Positions 34,101 through 45,834 of a DNA stretch of 64,000 nt are shown piece by piece. Position numbers and translations under genes: made by a program. A model generated the notes under the pieces. The model did not search any database. It saw only the letters and a program-made list of their open reading frames with translations, and had not been told where the DNA came from. Source of the stretch: Anaeramoeba flamelloides (Eukaryota > Metamonada > Anaeramoebidae); assembly GCA_027625915.1 (NCBI GenBank), contig JANTQA010000057.1:9610001-9674000 (forward strand), given 5' to 3'. Position 1 is the stretch's first letter. Each line of letters opens with the position of its first letter.

Positions 34101-37100
34101 TGATTTCAAAAAAAAAAAAAAAACTTTATTTATTTTTAATACCGATTTTCAAATCTAAATAATTCTATAACACTTTGAAACAAAAAGAAAAAAAATTCTT
34201 TATCAAAAACTTCTTGTCAATTATTCAAAATGTGTTTTAAAAAAAATAATTTTTTAGTAACTTTTTACTTTTAATTTTTCATTAGTAAAAATTTCACTAA
34301 TTTAAAATATATTTTTTAAATTTTTCTTTTTTATTTATAAAAAAGATCTTTATTGAAAAAAAATAAATATTAAATTAATATACAGTTATTTTACAAAAGT
34401 GAGGGGGTAAATTTGTTTACTAAGTAACTCACCTATATAAAACCCTTTTTCCTTACTATTGATAAATAGCTGTTTTCTAAAATTATGAATTTATATTTTA
34501 TTTAAGAAGAAATTCTTCAGTAAAATTTTCAAAAAAATTCTTTATAAGCCTATATCTCTTTCAAGACTAATCTGTGAGATATCTCAACTAATCAAGTTAG
34601 AAAAAAATCATTATATATTATAACCTTGAAAATAAAATCATTTCGATCTTCTAAATAATAATGACTGGATAAATTGATAATTTCAATACTTTTACTGGAT
34701 CAATTAAGCTGACTCAAAATGTCAAAATAAATTTAGAAAAAAAAGTTACAAAAATTAATTTTCCATTTTTCGTAATTTCTTTGATTTGTACGATTTTTAA
34801 AAAAAATTTTTTTAGAATACTTTAATTTTGTGATCAATCTTTTTTCATTCCAAAAAGTTATCAAAATAAAAAACTATTCAAGCCTTATACTTTTTAATTT
34901 TTGAATAAATGTCAAAATTTTTTTTGATTTAATATAATTAATTACAGAAATTATTTTTAATAAGAAATATGATTATCATTGATTCGAGCTAATATCGAAA
35001 TGAGATTAAACAATGAATAATAACTTTTTGTATATATATATATATCTATTTTTCTTTTCCATATTAAAAAAAATCAATAGCAAATTCATTAAATATAAAT
35101 ACCAACATACCACTAAATACCTTAGATTTATCGAATAATCCACTTGGCGATAAACTTGCCAAAAAGCTTATTCAGGGGTTAGTAGTTTTGAAGCATGGTG
35201 TCAAGGAATTAAAATTATCAAATTGCCAAATAAATAGTAAAGGATTACAGAATTTTTTTTCAACAATTATAAATTCGCCTTCAATTACACGTTCATTAAT
35301 GAAACTTGATATATCAAAGAATAACCTTGGGAAAAACGGTTCAAAAGGTATAAATCATAATTATATGATTCTTAATTTCATCTTTTTTTTGAAATTGGAA
35401 ATTAAATACAAAATATTAAAAAAACACACAATTTTACAATAATAAATAGCTATTTGTAGTTGGCTCAAAGCTATTAAATTACAACAAAACAAATTAGAAT
35501 TTTTAAATTTAGCAGACACGTCACTTGTCCCAAATGATTTTTTAAATATTTTAAAAAATTCATATACAAGATTTCTTAAATATTTAAATATTAAAGGTTC
35601 TGTTCTTGATTCGAAGACTGGGAATGCGCTATGTGAATTTGTAAAGAAATCCTCATGTTTAGAATATTTAAACATTACGAATACACTAATACCATTAGAC
35701 ATATTACAAGCATTATTTACAAGTATCAACACCAACAATTATTTAAAGGAATTATTTTTAATAGCATGTGAAAATAATTTGAAAATTAAAGGGGCAGAAA
35801 TCATTTCAAATAATATTAAAGGAAAAAATAAAATTAAGTCATTAATAATTGATGATAATAATTTTAGAGCTGAAGGAATGATCTTAATTTTTGAAGGGCT
35901 AATTAGTAACAAATCAATAAAAAATCTTTCTGTAGGTAAAAATTTAAAAAAAAAAGAAAAATTAGAAAATTTAGCCCTGGTACTACAAAAATTTATTCAA
36001 CAAAACACCACAGTGCAGCATTTAAATTTATCACAGGGGGTAAAAAATTCAGGAATTAAACATGGATTATATAGGTTTTTAGAATCATTAAAAAACAATA
36101 CATCACTAAAAAGTTTAAATATCAGTTTTAACGAAATTAGCAATTCAGGATTAGAGTTAATAGGGGAAATATTTTTAAATAATAACACGTTAAACTCATT
36201 GATAATCGATGATGTCAAAGGAAATATTGAACTAGACGCTTATAAATGTATGGTAGAAAAGTTAACAAAAAATAATTACATTTATATTTTCCCAATTCCT
36301 TTCAACATCATTAAAAAATTATCCAAAAAAAAAAATTTAGAACAACTTGAAGAATTAACTCAAACAATTAATTATATAATAACAAAAAATCAAAACAGAG
36401 CAAAATCTCAAAATTTAAAAAAAGATAGTAGTAATGTACAAAAAAATAATATCAAAAAAAATATCCTAAATTATCAAGAAAAAAGAAAAACCAAAAAAGA
36501 ATATTTTGATGAAAATTTTTTAAATCAATTAGGCTTTGCAATTCATAATGAAAGAATCAAAAGCGCAGATTCACAAAATGTTGATTTAGTTAATCATTTA
36601 AAAAACAAAAGTTCCCTTCTAAGAAATAAAAGATATACCAGCAACACAAATAGAACCAACACAAGTAGAACGAACAACAACAACAGCAGCAGCAGCAATA
36701 ACAACAACAACAACAAAAACAAAAACAACAACAGTGGTAGTAGTAACAACAACAATAATAATAATATAAATAATAAAACTACAAAAATAACAACGACTAA
36801 AACAACACTTAACAATAGCAATAATGATATTACAAACAAAATTAGAAATATGAATACAAAAAAAAAAGAAACTAGCAGTTTAATTCGAAATAAAATCAAT
36901 CTTTTGGAAATTAGTTTAAATAAGCCGTTACCGAAAAAAAAAAAAAAAATCTTAGAAAATAATGTCAAAAAATCCATACCAAACAATTTATTTAAAAAAA
37001 CTGATAATTTATTTTATCAAGGAAACCTAATAAAAAAAAATAATGAAAAAGATGATTTTTTGACCCCCTTGCTAAAAAATCGAAAATCATCACTTTTAGA

Positions 37101-38967
37101 TTATTCCAATTTAAAATTTACAGAAATGGACGACTATTTTATTAAGATATTGAACAATAATGATACAAACGAAATAAAAAAATTATTCAACAATACTGAA
37201 AAAAACAAAAAAAAGCAATTTTCAATTTTAATGATCGATCCGAATTCTGGCTATTCAATCTTCCATTATTGCTGTACCCATGGCAACCCCGGCTTATTAT
37301 CCTTTCTATTAAAAAAGAAATATGCGAACCAAGTCATTCAATTATCAGACAAAATGGGGATGACGCCCTTACATAAATTAGTGGAGAATTCGCCAAATAG
37401 GGAATCGATAATGATCTTGAGTGATTATCAAATTGATTTTAATATCACAGAAAACAGGGGATGGAATGCCTTGCAATTATATTTTCATGAATTAAATAAG
37501 CAAAATAAGAAACCGAGTTTGGAAATCGTTATGGCGTTAATAGATAATAATAGCAACCCCAATTTATATGACAACGAGCAAAGTACGAGTGTCCATTTTG
37601 TCGCCAAATTTGGATTTTTAAATTCATTAAAATATTTATTACAAAACGGAGGGCAAGTCAATATTAGAAACAACAAATATCAAACGCCATTGCATTTAGC
37701 CTCCAAATTTGGACACATTAAATGTGTTCAACGCCTATTAGAGCATGGCTCCCGAATTAATCGAATTGATATTAACGGCAATACGCCCATTTCTGTCGCA
37801 AAGAATAATCAAATCTCCATTTTTTTAAAAATTGAATTGAAAAAAAATATGAATATCAAATGGGGCCACGATGCAAATTTTATCCGTTCCTATTATGAAA
37901 TCAATAACCAAATAAATGGTTATTATGAGTTTACGATTCTCCTATTGGGCGAAATGGAGTGTGGTAAAACAACAATGATCAATAAATTCAGAAATCTGCC
38001 AGATTCATTCATCTATTTTCCAACAATCGAAAAAAGGGATCAGATTGGAGTAATTATTGACGGGTATAAGGTTTTGATCACCCTATTGGATGTATCTGGT
38101 GATAACATTTACTCTGACTATGTTGAAAATTGGATTCAGGAAGCCGACGGTTTCATTTTGTGCTATTCAATTACAGACCAAGTCATTATTTTCAAAAACT
38201 TGTCTTTAAATTTACAAAAAATCTTGAAACTGAAAAAGAATCTCTGGAATGATAAAGCCGAAGATATACCGCAAATAATAGTTTCTTTGAAAAATGATTT
38301 GAAAGATAAACAGATAATTCAAGAAATCAATGCGAAAAAATTGGCAGACCAATTCCATTGCCCCTTTTTAAGTGTATCCTCCAAATCAGATTATAATGTG
38401 GAACTGGCCTTTAATTCAATTCTAAACAAACTGAAAACAAAAATTCCTCAAATGAAACCTAAAAATGATAATTTGTTTTCCCAGAAAATCGATTCTTTAA
38501 TTAACTCACAAAAGGAATTAAAAAATTATGCAAGAAAGATCTTTGATTCAAAATTAGAAAAATCTGCAATCAAAAATTTGAAATTAACCTTTGAAAACAT
38601 TATTAATTCTCCTATTTGCTTTTCCAATTTTGCTAATTTTTTACAATCTGATTATTGCGAGGAAAATTTGATTTTTTATACCATAGCAAAGCAGTTCCAA
38701 AACTTAAATAAAAATTTCCACAAATTTATTCTAAATTCTGCCATCAAAATTAAAGACAATTTTATTATCGAAAGTAGCAAAACTCAAATTAATATCGATT
38801 ATTATCAAAGAGAGGAAATCGAAAACTTGTTCAAAGACGAAAAGAACATTAATACAGAAATTTTTGACGAAGCACTGATTTCAGTTATTATGATGCTAAC
38901 GAATGATAGTTATCCTAAATTTTTAAAAAGTGATTTTTATAATACTCTAATCAAACAATTGATTTAA
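28161..38967 (+). CDS. CARMIL: CARMIL-like PH-LRR protein fused to ankyrin, Ras-like GTPase and RGS domains
   Basis: Six exons: 28161-28355, 28557-28752, 29676-29721, 33252-33580, 35081-35347, 35450-38967. All junctions are GT-AG, phases agree, and the sum is 4551 bases, or 1516 aa. Residues ~8-130 resemble the CARMIL/LRRC16 non-canonical PH domain. About 147-630 match the CARMIL leucine-rich repeats, from FxDLRPLFSALAYSDWF to the C-cap FPIPFNIIKKL. About 734-814 is an Asn/Ser/Thr-rich linker. About 940-1140 holds ankyrin repeats, e.g. TPLHLASKFGHIKCVQRLL. About 1170-1345 is a Ras-like GTPase: P-loop GEMECGKT (1178-1185), DVSGD (1225-1229) with Asp where Ras has Gln61, LKND (1291-1294) where NKxD is expected, and SSK. 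About 1388-1512 is an RGS domain ending DSYPKFLKSDFY. The capping-protein-binding motif and proline-rich tail of animal CARMILs are absent. Probable role: linking membrane or G-protein signals to cortical actin (inference). The ATG at 28161 is the first in phase; a leader exon ending at 27984 would not be in frame. Confidence 0.9.
28753..29675 (+). other. Intron 2 of the CARMIL-like gene (923 bp)
   Basis: It runs from GTAAGT to TACAG. A short frame at 28789-29049 lies wholly inside the intron and is not conserved. No dispersed repeat was recognised. Confidence 0.8.
30335..31183. mobile_element. Foldback element with ~300-bp inverted arms (family FB2)
   Basis: Bases ~30335-30640 recur reverse-complemented at ~30895-31183. 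Shared blocks are AAAATAATCAAAATAAGGAA, AATAGC(A/G)CACAAAAAAAG, AATCCCTGACAAGATTTT and ATTGTGAATATTA. The outer ends read TATAGTGCTATGACTTTTTA and, at the right (reverse complement), TACAGTCCTAGGAATTTTTA, so they resemble the CAGT ends of the SM1 family. The centre is ~250 bp and non-coding. High arm similarity suggests a comparatively young insertion or arm correction. Confidence 0.75.
31850..32040 (+). repeat. Dispersed repeat, inverted copy near 50740-50900
   Basis: Blocks AAAAAAGTATTTTGGG, ATCTTTTTC, TTTTTTTGGTTAAA and AAATTGATTTAAACAGTTCT occur here and, reverse-complemented, at about 50740-50900. The middle is diverged and the family is not recognised. Confidence 0.5.
32070..32400 (+). 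repeat. Internal fragment of foldback family FB1
   Basis: It matches the centre of the 4585 element (about 5015-5330) in order: TTTTATTTTTAAAG, CCACAGA(T/C)AATAAGATTT, TTTCTTCTTTATGGA-type, GAGAAAAATGGATCAA and TTTGTTATTAAATCTCC-type. Arms are missing. Confidence 0.6.
33697..33892 (+). mobile_element. SM1 element, copy b
   Basis: The left end, CAGCCAGTACCACTTTTAAA, and right end, CGTTAAAAGTGGAACTGGCT, are inverted repeats extending ~75 bp with a few mismatches, through AAATTAAGGCAC and GTACCTTAATTT. Length is ~196 bp. Ends of the CAGT type flanked by TA suggest a Tc1/mariner-derived MITE. Confidence 0.7.
33891..33917. repeat. TA microsatellite adjoining the SM1 element
   Basis: About 13 TA units follow the right end of SM1 copy b, possibly expanded from the TA target duplication. 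Confidence 0.9.
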
Positions 38968-41223
38968 TCATTTGTTTGATTATTTGAATATTATGATTTT
39001 GATCCTGATTATTATATGATTAGTGCTGTTTTTATTTTCATTTTTTGATTTATTTTTTTTTTTTATTTTTTATTTATATGATTTTAATTTTTTAATGGTT
39101 GTTTTTTTTTCTTTATTATAATTTTAAATTTTCACTTTGATTTTTTTTTTACTTTACTTTTACATCAAAATTAATGATAATAATTAAAAAAAAAAAAAAA
39201 AATTGAATTTTTTATTTTTCAATCTCATAAAAAAATTTTATGAATAAATTTTTTAACAAAAATAAAAAAAATAACATATAGTTATTTTGAAAAACGAAGT
39301 ATTACAAGTAAAATGACAAAATCTTTTTTTTTTTTGTTTTTTTTTAATATAATCTGAATTATTTAAGCTGTATATAACCACTGATAAGAATAAACAGAAG
39401 ATTTAGGAACTTTGATAATTCGTTTTATAAATAAGAAATTTTGTTATATCACAAGTTAACAATTAAAATATATTTTTCATTGAAATGAATGGAATTGATA
39501 CGGATTATCATTCAAAATTTAAAGTACAATAACTTATTGTGGATTTAGTTTCAGCTAAAGAAGTGACGAGTTACTATAAATGATATTCTTGAATTGAAAT
39601 TCTTCGACAAAGAAATTTAATGAACAAAAAAAAAAAATTTGAGAGGATTGTCTCATTTGGAATAAATTTAATTAACGAAAAAAAGTTGAAACAGCATTCT
39701 CAATTTCAAAATAATCAAACATTTTTAAAAAAATTACTTCAGAAAAATCTCAATTCTGAAAAATCAAAAAATAATAAAAACAAAATCACTCGTTGTCTAT
39801 TTTTAAAATTTCCAAAGGGGTAAAATTTCTTCAATTTGACAAAAATTGTTTTCTCAAAGTCCACATTCAATACAATTTGATTAAATCTGATTTGTGGTTA
39901 TTTTGCCCATATAATTATATTCCTATGATTGCAAAGTATTATATAAATATAATCTGAAAATATAAAGTGACTGATTTAAGTCTTAGATCTCAAAAAATAA
40001 TCTAAAAAAAAATTAAATATATTTCTCAAAATTTATTTTTTTTTAATCATTATAAACTAAATTTCCTAATAAATGGCGAAATTTTTATTAAATTTTATTT
40101 TACTTTATTTTATTTTATTTTTAGATGAAAAACAATATTTCTAGTTTTTATAACTAAATATTTATATAGTGATTTTTTTATTATAATTGATAACTTTGAT
40201 TTATAACAATATTTATTTTCAAAATTGGATTTTTTAAAGTTTCAATGATTTTGAAATGGAGTTTACTATTTTGTCTTGAATTTTAATCGTAGATATTAGT
40301 ATAATAAAAGTTTTACATTTTTTCATTTTTTTGAAAATTCTGGACTAAATAACTCCAATATAATTTTTAATATACTATCAAACGTTTCCGTTTTGGGGGC
40401 TGTGTGGTGTTGATACACTCTAAAGTTATTCTAAGAGATTATTACAAAAAAATAAAAAAAAAAATGTTTTTAAGTAGCTTTCATGAACAAGTCCAAATTT
40501 TAAAACATTTCATACTTGTAAAAGTAACTAAAAACATTCTTAGAACAGCTTGGGAAATTTTTTTGTGTTCTTAGATTTGAAAGGGGAATTCTAAAATATA
40601 AAAATCGCATTTTAGAAAGATCTTTCAAGTGAAAATTGTGTAAATTTCTTCATTTTTCTGGAAAAGAAATTCTCAGTGTGTAAATTTAATTGAGATGATG
40701 GAACTCTTTAAAGAGCGTTTTTATCGAGCAATTTACCTGACTTCACCTGGAAACAGAACCCTTATAGAGATTAATTTTCATAAAAGAAGTGTTTAATAAT
40801 TGTTTTTTAAGAAAAAAGAGAAGTATCAAAAATTTCGAAAAATTGCCTTATCTGAAGGCTGAAATCACTTTGAAGCAATGGAAGTTACATTATTGTAACC
40901 CATTGTCAATTTTGAGATCAAAGTCTTTCACACTTATTTTAGAATCAAGTATTAATTTTTATTACAGACTTAGTAAAAAAAAGGTAAAACAGGATTTGAA
41001 TTTTTCAACTCATAGCTTTTATTCGAATTAATAAATATAATAACAAAGTATAAGTGTTATAAACCTATTGATTTTTGGAGTTAAAAGGACATTTTATATC
41101 TTTTGAAAGAAATTGAATAGGTAAAAAATTATTTGTCTTTGAAGGAATAAAACACAAATTATTTTTGTGTTTTCATTTTTCTTTTGTTTCATTAATTCCC
41201 AATTACTTTCAAAGTTTGTGTTC
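38968..41223. other. Spacer with foldback-family fragments
   Basis: AT-rich, without an accepted gene. Bases ~40100-40260 match ~57380-57540, sharing ATTTTTAGA and GATTTTGAAATGGAGTTTA-type blocks. Bases ~40480-40760 match the centre of FB1. Short frames at 39620-39823 and 40789-41031 are Lys-rich and unconvincing. Confidence 0.65.
40480..40760 (+). repeat. Internal fragment of foldback family FB1
   Basis: Shares CATGAACAA, TTTTTTGTGTT, AGATTTGAAA, GAAATTCT and AACTCTTTAAAGAGCGTTTT-type blocks with 5360-5640 and with 54190-54400, in the same order. Confidence 0.55.
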
Positions 41224-44200
41224 ATGAGTAACAAAAAAATCTTTCTTGGTTATCAAACAAAACAATTTATTTCCCTTTTCGAATTAATTGATCCAACATT
41301 TTTGGAATCTTATGATCCGATCATCACAACTTCAGAAGGGCTGTGTACAGAAGAAGAGCAAATCGAAGCGTTAAAAACGTGTGAAGTATTTGTAGGTTTT
41401 AATCCAGTTCGTACCCGTCATCTTGAAAATGCACCAAATTTAAAATTGGTATCTGCAATGACAATGGGGTTGGATAAAATAGATATCGAGGAATGTTCAA
41501 AACGTGGTGTTTACGTTGCAAATTCCCCTTTTCATGGGATTGAATCAACTTCAGATCATGCAATAACACTCATTTTGGCTGCTAATAAGCAAATATATAA
41601 AAGCATGAAATATATTCATGATGGGAAATGGCTAAAACCAAATTTTCAAATTTGTGTTGGTTTGTAATTTAAAATTTTTTTTCTTCTTTTTTTTTCTAGG
41701 AAATAGACTCTTAGCAGGAGTGAAAAAGTATTTAAACAAATTTGAATTAAAGTTGAGGTGGTGACAAGAGTTTTTCTTTAATTTATATCTTTAATCAAAT
41801 AAATAAGGTTTTTTGAAAAAGATCTTAATTCTTTTCTAATGAAGAATCGTCTCAAAAATTAACAAAAAACTGAATCAATTTTATCAAAAACAATACTTTG
41901 TTTATAAGTTTTAGACAATTAAAATCCTTTTATTGTCTATAAATAGAACAAAATTTTCATTTATCTTTCCAAAAATTATTTGACAGATCAAAACTAAAAT
42001 TCAACTCTTTAATTTGGTTTGTCATTTTTGAAAAAAAGTCCAAACACAATTTTTAAAAAGTTAACATTATTGAAAAAGAAAAAAGAAGAATCAATTAATA
42101 AAAGAAAAAAACAGATTCTAGTGTTGTTAAAATGAAATGTGTGGACCCAAAAAGTAATCCCTGGTTCAAATTAAAAGCCATTTTTCTTTACGGTAAATTC
42201 GACAAATAAGGTAGTAACTTTGAACCAAATTTAAGGCACAAAAGAATCTCAAAATTATGGAATTTTTTGGAATATTTTTTACATAAATTATTTTGATAGA
42301 ATCCTAATTTTGTGCCTTAATTTTAATTTTTTTGTGACTTAAATTTTTGATCAAAGTTTGTCCATTAAAAATGGAACTGTCTGTATTCTAGAAGGCTATC
42401 ACATTAAATAATCACCAAAACCTACAATAAACTCTAATTAAATATGACGTTGGTTTCTTAAAGTTCTATTATTAATAAAGAAATTCTAAAAATGGAAAGA
42501 TCAAATGTAAAATTTCGTAAAAAAAAATAAAGCTATTTTTTAAAGTAATATTTGGTCCATTAAACAAATTAATTCTAAAAATTGTAAAAAAATACTCAAA
42601 ATTGTAAACAATTACAAAACTTGGAAAACAAATCCAAAGCCTAATTTCAAATATTACTGAAAATATCAAGTGGTTTACTTTCAAAATTGATTTGGACTTA
42701 AGTCTACTAATTGGCTATTGAATTAGATGTTGTGTTGGTACAAGTGGAAAAAAAAAGAGAGATTTTTATTCTCTATATAAATAGATTCTAGGTAATCAAC
42801 AAGGGTATTTTTGATCATTGGAGAGAACCAAGTTCACTAAAGTTGTTTTGTAATTTGGTTAAAAAAAAAAAGAAACAGCGGGAAAAAAGTTCAAACATTA
42901 TTTTTAAATGTGAAACCTTACTGAAAATGAAAAAAATAAAAATTTAAGGAATTAGCTTGTATACAAGAAGAAGTATAAGATCAAAGTATATTGTTATTGG
43001 GAATAAATCACATTAGTGCTTCATTTTTCAAATGTCTCTAAAAAATCCGATTAGAAAAGTAGTACTATTTGTTGATCCCCATCAATTAAAAATGATCTTT
43101 GTATTAGTAAAAAAACCTAAGAATTTTAGAAAAAAATTAGCATTTTGAGACAAATTTAAAGGTTGAATTATACAGATATAACCCCAAAGTTGCAAAATAT
43201 TATTATTAAATTTGTTGCGAAATGTAGATTAGTTACTAAAAAATTCAATAATTAACCGAAAATCAAATAAAAAAACAATAGTTTTTTTTGATCAATTTAT
43301 TTCTGAAATCTTGGAAATATATTGAAGTTACAATTAGCTTTAAAAAAAGGAAACCAAAGTAATCGAGTCTTTGGGTTTTTTATGTTGATGATTATTGATT
43401 TAATCTTTGAAATTAAAAAATTATAAATATAGTGATTTTTGGAAGTTCTAAATATGATTTATTAAATACTGGTATACTATAATTTTGTGTTTCTATTTTT
43501 AGATTCAGTAAAAGGAATGAAAAAAAAAATTTCTAAATGAAATTTTTTAATTGTAATCATTAGTAAAATATGGAATAATTTATTGTGCAATAAGATTTAT
43601 AATACATTTTTTCAATCGATGCGAACCATGCATCGAATAATACCATTCACACTCAATTACAATATACTATAATTATATACAAATCTATGATAACTCTAAT
43701 CCCCAAAGATTAAATAAAAATTAGTAAAAATCTAAAAATTACAATTATTGGACTCTCTGGAGAGCTTAAATGTAATTGGGGGTTGGATAATAATTTTTGA
43801 TTTTTTATTATTATAAAAGTATTTTTATTGTTTATCTACTTTTTTTTTTTTTAATTTCGGTTTTGATTACAAACCCTAGAGAATCCAAATACATTTTACT
43901 CATGATTTTCTATTTCATTCTGAAGATATATCAAATTACTGAATAAAATAAAAATACAAGAGAAAAAAGAACATACTTTAGATAAAAAATTGTTTGGTTA
44001 CAAAAAAAATAATGATGTTAAATTCTGTGAAATAATTATATTTTTTATATTATTATTATTTGTTGGGTTTTAATTCAAATTGAAAATTTTTTTTACATAT
44101 TAAAATTACTTCATCTTTTAAAACATTATATCTTTGTTTATGATTCAAATTGAATCATATTCGAGCATTTACCAATAATTTATTGATGATTTAATTTTTA

Positions 44201-45834
44201 ATAAAAAGAAAATGTGAAATTAAATCAAAATAAGAATTATTTGAATAATTAAGAAAAAAAAATTATCAAAATTTATTAGTAAAAATTCAGATTTGAACGA
44301 AATCATATTTTTTTTTGAATATTAATATTATTACTATTATTCTTATTATTTATTATTTTTTTCTTTGTAACAGGTAACGATTTAAGACAGCAAACTGTGG
44401 GTATGGTTGGTTTTGGGCGAATTGGAAAAAGGGTGGCAGATAAATTGCATCATGGATGGGGAATGAATGTATTATATCATTGTAGATCAGATAAAAATCT
44501 AGAAAATTATGAATACGTTGCTGACCTTAATGAATTATTTTCTCGGTGTAAAATTATTTCGGTGAACCTCCCATATACTAAGCACACTCATCATTATATA
44601 GACAAAGAACAATTTGATAAAATTAAATTAGGTAAGTTTTAATCTTCTAGCTTTTAAAATGATTATGCCATTATTAAAAAAAAAAAAAAAAAAAACAGAT
44701 ATACAATCGTTTTAATCAAGTGTCATCAATTTTTTTTAAAACAAAAGTTCTGAAAATAGGTAGGTGGGGGTTTATAATCTGTTTTAAAGATACTTTTGAA
44801 AAAAATTTTGGAATGATTTTTAAAAAAAAATTGTACAGCATTTTCATTTTCTTTTTTAATGCGAAAATTATTTTTCACAAAATGAATAACATTTTGAAAC
44901 ATGAATTCACAAAACTAAAAAATCTAAAAAATGATTTCTTAGATAGTTAATGTTATCAAACACAAATTGCCCACTTTCAATCATGTTTTGAATATTTTTT
45001 TTGTTGTGAATGTTGTTATAAAAAATGTTACTGAAAAGTTGTGAAGAAAACCATGAAAACAACAATGAAAAACAAAATTTTAGATTGCTTGAAATACACT
45101 CTGAAAGTAGAATCAGTGGTCAAAAATAAATTATTCACAACATTTTCACAATTCAGTTATTTTGCGAATTCACACGTCAAAATTTTACTTATTATGTGAT
45201 TCGTTTCCAAAAAATAGATCTCATTATATATGATATCGAAACTTGAGAAAAAATAAATAATTATTTTATTTATGATATCTTACTCATGGGTAGAACAAAA
45301 AAATGTTTTTTCTTTTTTAATTTACGAGATTTTATTTTTCATTTTTTTTATGAAAAATGTGTGAATGATTCACAAAAATTTGGAAATGTTGTTTATATTA
45401 ATATCAATTCAATTTTTTTACAATATTTCCATCAAATTATCACATTAATTAATGTTACCTTTTTATTTTAATAATATTTTATTTATCATCATTAATAATC
45501 TTCTTTCATATTTTTTGAAAACTATTATTTTTCACTAGATCGTTTTGGCATGGGAATGATCTTTGTTAATACTTCAAGAGGACCGATTGTAAATGAGTCT
45601 GCCTTAGTTGAAGCACTTAATGAAAAGAAGGTACGTGTAGCTGGTTTAGATGTTTTTGAAAATGAACCAAAAATCCATCCAGATTTAATGTCAAACGAAA
45701 ATTGTATTCTTACAAGCCATATTGGTGGTCAAACAATGGAAAGTTGGTTTAAAATGGCAAAGTCAATTGTTGACAATGTCAAATCCTTTTATGAAAATGG
45801 AAAGCCTGTTCATGCAGTAAATGAACTCGATTAA
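41224..45834 (+). CDS. D-isomer-specific 2-hydroxyacid dehydrogenase (glyoxylate/hydroxypyruvate reductase-like)
   Basis: Three exons, 41224-41659, 44374-44631 and 45539-45834, give 990 bases and 329 aa, the usual family length. Both introns are phase 1; the first donor is the less common GTTTGT. The start is the ATG at 41224, because further upstream only a GTG is in frame. The substrate-binding part includes MTMGLDKID and RGVYVANSP. The Rossmann motif GFGRIG is at 158-163, followed by a second strand ending YHCRSD. The catalytic set is R245 in NTSRG, E274 in ENEP and H292 in TSHIGG. A basic residue after the second strand, instead of the acidic residue that selects NAD, suggests NADP(H) use, as in GRHPR; this is inference. 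The likely reaction is NAD(P)H-dependent reduction of a small 2-oxoacid such as glyoxylate or hydroxypyruvate. No targeting peptide is evident. Confidence 0.95.
42152..42385 (+). mobile_element. SM1 element, copy c
   Basis: The interior AATTTAAGGCACAAAAGAAT, TGGAATTTTTTGGAATA and TTTGTGCCTTAATTTT blocks and the right end AAATGGAACTGTCTG match copies a and b. The left end is eroded. Confidence 0.55.
42390..42790 (+). repeat. Arm copy of foldback family FB1
   Basis: It follows the 4585 left arm: CTACAATAAACTCTAATTAA, TTGGTTTCTTAAAGTTCTAT, AAATTGATTTGGA and TTGGTACAAGTGGAAAAAAA occur in order. It abuts an SM1 copy. Confidence 0.6.
44632..45538 (+). other. Dehydrogenase intron 2 (907 bp)
   Basis: GTAAGT to CACTAG. 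AT-rich, with an A18-type homopolymer near 44678-44695. No repeat family was recognised; frames at 44720-44950 and 45286-45471 are random in composition. Confidence 0.85.

Larger units (their letters stand above)
33581..35080 (+). other. Intron 4 of the CARMIL-like gene (1500 bp)
   Basis: It runs from GTAAGT to CAATAG. It holds an SM1 element at 33697-33892 followed directly by a TA microsatellite, and otherwise AT-rich DNA. Confidence 0.85.
41660..44373 (+). other. Dehydrogenase intron 1 (2714 bp) with two repeats
   Basis: It begins GTTTGT and ends AACAG. It contains an SM1 element (42152-42385) and, directly after it, an FB1 arm copy (42390-42790). The remainder is AT-rich without coding signal. 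Confidence 0.85.

Noticed and set aside
36594-36986. 130-aa minus-strand frame of Leu/Val repeats resembling a membrane protein
   Set aside because: It is the antisense of the Asn/Ser/Thr-rich linker in the CARMIL-like protein.
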